This document shows, one piece after another, positions 4,952 to 7,766 of a stretch of 7,766 nucleotides of DNA (positions within the stretch are counted from its first letter, which is position 1; every line of letters starts with the position of its first letter). The stretch is from an uncultured Oscillospiraceae bacterium (lineage in GTDB: Bacteria > Bacillota > Clostridia > Oscillospirales > Oscillospiraceae): contig CAUBIP010000076.1 of the NCBI GenBank assembly GCA_958436045.1, positions 1 through 7,766 of the forward strand, written 5' to 3'. Both the position numbers and the translations under genes were made by a program. The notes under the pieces were generated by a model, which searched no databases, was not told the DNA's origin, and saw only the letters and a list, made by a program, of their open reading frames with translations.

Positions 4952-6835
4952 ATGAGCAGAAAGCAGAAGAAAATGCTGGTGCGGATTATCATCGCCGCGG
5001 TGATGCTGATCGCGCTGAAATTTATCCCGGTCTGGGGCCTTGTGCAGTTGGGGCTGTATCTGGTCGCGTACTTGGTCATTGGATATGATATTTTGCGCAA
5101 GGCGGGCAAGGGCATCGCCAACCGGCGGGTCTTTGACGAGAATTTCCTGATGGCCGTGGCGACGGTGGGCGCCTTTGCCCTGGCGCTCTATGAAAAGAGC
5201 GGCGACTACAGCGAGGCCATTGCCGTCATGCTGTTTTACCAGGTGGGTGAGCTGTTCCAGAGCTACGCGGTCGGCAAGAGCCGTCGGAATATCACGGAGC
5301 TGATGGATATCCGCCCGGATTACGCGAATGTGGAGCAGGGCGGCCAGCTGACCCAGGTGGGCCCGGAGGAGGTCGCCATCGGCAGTGTGATCGTGGTGCA
5401 GCCGGGCGAAAAGGTCCCGCTGGATGGCATCGTGCTGGAGGGCGAATCCAGCCTGAACACCAGCGCCCTGACCGGCGAGAGCCTGCCCCGGGACGTCCAC
5501 GTCGGGGATGAGATCATCAGCGGCTGCATCAATATGACCGGCGTCCTGCGGGTCCGGACGACGAAGGAATTCGGCGAGTCCACCGTCTCGAAGATCCTGG
5601 AGCTGGTGGAGGAATCCAGCTCGCACAAATCAAGATCGGAGAATTTTATCTCCAAGTTTGCAAAGATCTATACGCCCGCCGTCTGCTACGGCGCGCTGGC
5701 GCTGGCGGTTCTGCCGCCCCTGGTCCGGCTGCTTGCGGGGATGGTCCCCGCCTGGGGCGATTGGATCTACCGGGCGCTGACGTTCCTCGTCATCTCCTGC
5801 CCGTGCGCGCTGGTCATCAGCATCCCCCTGAGCTTCTTCGCCGGGATCGGCGGCGCCAGCAACGCGGGCGTGCTGGTCAAGGGGTCGAATTATCTGGAGG
5901 CCCTCTCCCAGGTCAAATGTGTCGTCTTTGATAAGACCGGGACCTTGACCCAGGGCGTGTTCGAGGTCAGCGGTGTGCATCACAGCCCGCTGGATGACGC
6001 CAAGCTGCTGGAATACGCGGCGCTGGCCGAATGCGCCTCGTCGCACCCCATCAGCAAGAGCTTGCAGAAGGCCTACGGCAAGCCCATTGACCGCAGCCGG
6101 GTGACGGATATTCAGGAGATCAGCGGACACGGTGTCCGCGCCCAAGTCGACGGGCACGCCGTTCTGGCGGGCAACAGCAAGCTCATGCGGCAGGAGAACA
6201 TCCCCTACCATGACTGCCACAGTGTTGGGACGATCATCCACATCGCCATCGACGGGGCCTACGCCGGGCATATCGTGATCTCGGACCTTGTCAAGCCCCA
6301 TTCCAAGCAGGCCATTGCCGCCCTCAAGCAGGCGGGCGTGGAGAAGACGGTCATGCTCACCGGCGATGCCAAGGCCGTGGCAGAGCAGGTCGCCCAGGAG
6401 CTGGGCGTGGACGAGGTCTACAGCGAGCTGCTGCCGGCAGATAAGGTCACCCAGGTCGAGCGGCTGCTGCGGGAGAAAGCGCCGAAGGCGAAGCTGGCCT
6501 TCGCTGGCGACGGCATCAACGATGCGCCGGTCCTGACCCGGGCGGATATCGGCATCGCCATGGGCGCCATGGGCGCGGATGCTGCCATCGAAGCGGCGGA
6601 CGTCGTCCTGATGGATGACGACCCGATGAAGATCGCCAAGGCCATCCGCATCTCCCGCAAGTGTATTGGGATCGTCTACCAGAATATCGTGTTTGCCCTG
6701 TTCATCAAATTCGCGTGCCTGGCCCTGGGGGCCATCGGCGTGGCCGATATGTGGGCTGCCATCTTCGCCGATGTCGGCGTCATGGTCCTGGCCGTCCTCA
6801 ACGCCATCCGCGCCCTGCGGGTCAAGGATTTATAA
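4952..6835 (+). CDS. P1B-type heavy-metal-translocating ATPase (probable Zn2+/Cd2+/Pb2+ exporter) without an N-terminal metal-binding domain
   Basis: This 627-residue membrane pump exports soft metal ions using ATP. Eight membrane segments are visible, at about 8-24, 28-45, 64-80, 86-106, 240-263, 273-300, 572-593 and 598-618. The actuator loop holds TGES at 174-177, and the metal site in helix 6 is CPC at 283-285. The phosphorylated Asp327 lies in DKTGT. His365-Pro366 is the nucleotide-domain mark of P1B pumps. TGD (470-472) and GDGIND (519-524) are the hinge motifs. Lys586 in helix 7 and Asp607 (in ADVG) in helix 8 are marks of the P1B-2 class (ZntA/CadA), hence Zn/Cd/Pb rather than copper. 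The first membrane helix begins at about residue 8, so the usual N-terminal CxxC domain is absent; the 72-residue protein upstream probably replaces it. The start has AAGGAGG eight bases upstream. Exact substrate preference is not decidable from sequence. Confidence 0.95.
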   Translation: MSRKQKKMLVRIIIAAVMLIALKFIPVWGLVQLGLYLVAYLVIGYDILRKAGKGIANRRVFDENFLMAVATVGAFALALYEKSGDYSEAIAVMLFYQVGELFQSYAVGKSRRNITELMDIRPDYANVEQGGQLTQVGPEEVAIGSVIVVQPGEKVPLDGIVLEGESSLNTSALTGESLPRDVHVGDEIISGCINMTGVLRVRTTKEFGESTVSKILELVEESSSHKSRSENFISKFAKIYTPAVCYGALALAVLPPLVRLLAGMVPAWGDWIYRALTFLVISCPCALVISIPLSFFAGIGGASNAGVLVKGSNYLEALSQVKCVVFDKTGTLTQGVFEVSGVHHSPLDDAKLLEYAALAECASSHPISKSLQKAYGKPIDRSRVTDIQEISGHGVRAQVDGHAVLAGNSKLMRQENIPYHDCHSVGTIIHIAIDGAYAGHIVISDLVKPHSKQAIAALKQAGVEKTVMLTGDAKAVAEQVAQELGVDEVYSELLPADKVTQVERLLREKAPKAKLAFAGDGINDAPVLTRADIGIAMGAMGADAAIEAADVVLMDDDPMKIAKAIRISRKCIGIVYQNIVFALFIKFACLALGAIGVADMWAAIFADVGVMVLAVLNAIRALRVKDL

Positions 6836-6847
6836 GAGAAAATGAAA

Positions 6848-6897
6848 TTGCGCCCTGCCTGTGCATCTGCACAGGCAGGGCGTATTGCTATCTTTTG
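6848..6897. terminator. Strong, probably bidirectional terminator between the ATPase and ppdK genes
   Basis: The arms 6851-6865 and 6868-6882 are exact reverse complements over 15 bp; in RNA the innermost pairs would open to give a loop of about 4-6 bases. On the plus strand the stem is followed by TATTGCTATCTTTT, and on the minus strand by a T-rich stretch that includes ATTTCATTTTCTC. It lies between the ATPase stop (6833-6835) and the stop of the convergent ppdK gene (6902-6900), so it can end transcripts from both sides. The T runs are interrupted, so efficiency may be moderate. Confidence 0.85.
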
Positions 6898-6899
6898 AT

Positions 6900-7766
6900 T
6901 TATCCCTGATCCCGCAGGGCGGCTTGCGCGGCGGCAAGTCTTGCGATGGGGACACGGTAGGGGCTGCAGGAGACGTAGGTCAGGCCGATCTTGTGGCAGA
7001 AGGCGACGGTGCTCGGGTCGCCGCCCTGCTCGCCGCAGATGCCCAGCTTGATATCCGGGCGGGTCTTACGGCCCAGCTCTGCGGCCATCTTGACCAGACG
7101 GCCGACGCCTGCCTGGTCCAGCTTGGAGAAGGGGTCGGACTCGTAGATCTTGCGGTCGTAATAGGAGGCCAGGAACTTCCCGGCGTCGTCGCGGCTGAAG
7201 CCGAAGGTCATCTGGGTCAGGTCGTTCGTGCCGAAAGAGAAGAAGGCGGCGTCCTTGGCGATCTCGTCGGCCGTCAGAGCGGCGCGGGGGATCTCAATCA
7301 TAGTGCCGACCTTATAGGGCATGTCAGACCCGGCCTCGCGGATGAGCCGCTTGGCGACTTTGTCGATCACGGACTTGACATATGCCAGCTCTCTGGCCTC
7401 GCCGACCAGTGGGACCATGATCTCCGGGACGATCTTCCAAGCTGGCCGCCGGGCCCGGACAGCCAGGGCCGCCTTGATGATCGCAGCGGTCTGCATTTTG
7501 GCGATCTCGGGATAGGTGACGTCCAAGCGGCAGCCGCGGTGGCCCATCATGGGGTTGAATTCATGCAGGCTGGCGATGATATGCTGCAGATGCTCCACGG
7601 AGATCTTCATCTCCTTGGCCAGGGTTTCGATATCTGCCGGGTCGGTGGGCAGGAACTCGTGCAGCGGCGGGTCCAGCAGGCGGATCGTGACCGGGCGGCC
7701 CTTCATGGCTTCGTAGATCGCTTCAAAGTCACTTTGCTGCATCGGCTCCAGCTTGGCCAGCGCCCG
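6900..7766 (-). CDS. ppdK: Pyruvate, phosphate dikinase, C-terminal part (5' end beyond the window)
   Basis: PPDK interconverts pyruvate, ATP and phosphate with phosphoenolpyruvate, AMP and pyrophosphate in the cytoplasm, and serves glycolysis or gluconeogenesis in many anaerobes. The visible 288 residues are the C-terminal PEP/pyruvate-binding barrel. The frame is open to the right edge; the first visible residues are [11 protein letters not shown], so the internal ATG at 7742 is not the true start. By homology to the Clostridium symbiosum enzyme (numbering recalled), fragment Arg29 ([12 protein letters not shown]) matches Arg617, Glu158 (MIEIPRA) matches the Mg ligand Glu745, Asn181-Asp182 (FGTNDLTQ) match Asn768-Asp769, and Cys244 (GICGEQGGD) matches the proton donor Cys831. 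The end [20 protein letters not shown] is typical of PPDK and distinguishes it from PEP synthase and PTS enzyme I. All visible catalytic residues are kept. The gene is convergent with the ATPase operon. Confidence 0.96.
   Translation of the reverse strand, partial: RALAKLEPMQQSDFEAIYEAMKGRPVTIRLLDPPLHEFLPTDPADIETLAKEMKISVEHLQHIIASLHEFNPMMGHRGCRLDVTYPEIAKMQTAAIIKAALAVRARRPAWKIVPEIMVPLVGEARELAYVKSVIDKVAKRLIREAGSDMPYKVGTMIEIPRAALTADEIAKDAAFFSFGTNDLTQMTFGFSRDDAGKFLASYYDRKIYESDPFSKLDQAGVGRLVKMAAELGRKTRPDIKLGICGEQGGDPSTVAFCHKIGLTYVSCSPYRVPIARLAAAQAALRDQG

Noticed and set aside
4673..5626. Minus-strand frames of 317 codons here and 223 codons at 5630-6301, opposite the pump genes
   Set aside because: They mirror the codons of the HMA protein and ATPase, are rich in His, Gln, Asp and Arg as reverse frames usually are, and have no supporting initiation signals that I could see.
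6900..7742. A complete 280-residue protein starting at ATG 7742
   Set aside because: The frame continues upstream to the window edge with PPDK-like residues (RALAKLEP), so the ATG is an internal methionine of a longer enzyme.

Overview
The window reads as ordinary chromosomal DNA from a fairly GC-rich Bacillota bacterium, most likely a gut-type clostridium near the Oscillospirales. That placement is an inference from the wording of the MutS, MiaB and PPDK proteins, the miaB-mutS gene order and the strong AAGGAGG-type ribosome binding sites. No search was run. Seven protein genes are supported: five complete, and two cut by the window edges. I see no rRNA, tRNA, CRISPR array, insertion sequence or phage gene.

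Layout. Positions 1-1684 (minus) hold the first about 561 residues of the mismatch repair protein MutS; its ATPase domain lies off the left edge. Positions 1719-3134 (minus) hold miaB, a tRNA methylthiotransferase that starts at TTG. Its own promoter lies upstream, and mutS follows 34 bp downstream of its stop, forming a miaB-mutS operon. Positions 3226-4490 (minus) carry an araC-family gene and, upstream of it, an arsR/smtB-family gene. The arsR stop codon lies inside the araC ribosome binding site, so the two are probably translationally coupled. Positions 4491-4658 are a compact divergent control region. Positions 4659-6835 (plus) encode a 72-residue stand-alone heavy-metal-binding domain and a 627-residue P1B-type metal ATPase. 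A long hairpin lies between these two genes, and a strong, probably bidirectional terminator follows the ATPase. Positions 6900-7766 (minus) are the C-terminal third of pyruvate phosphate dikinase.

How the genes work together. The centre of the window is a metal-efflux module. The ATPase has P1B-2 features (CPC in the sixth membrane helix, Lys in helix 7, Asp in helix 8) that point to Zn2+/Cd2+/Pb2+ export. It has no N-terminal metal-binding domain. The small upstream protein supplies one as a separate polypeptide, with an Asp-Cys-x-x-Cys site like that of zinc-type domains. ArsR is the likely metal sensor. A 10-2-10 inverted repeat overlaps the -35 of its own promoter and lies just downstream of the predicted start of the opposite promoter, so one site could control both directions. 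The AraC-like protein would be a second regulator; its sequence ends in Cys-Pro-Cys-Cys-Lys.

Nothing here is clearly a new biological system. The parts most worth a second look are the split metal-binding-domain/ATPase pair, the overlapping divergent promoters with their operator, the hairpin between the two pump genes, and the ArsR/AraC pair with unusual candidate metal ligands.
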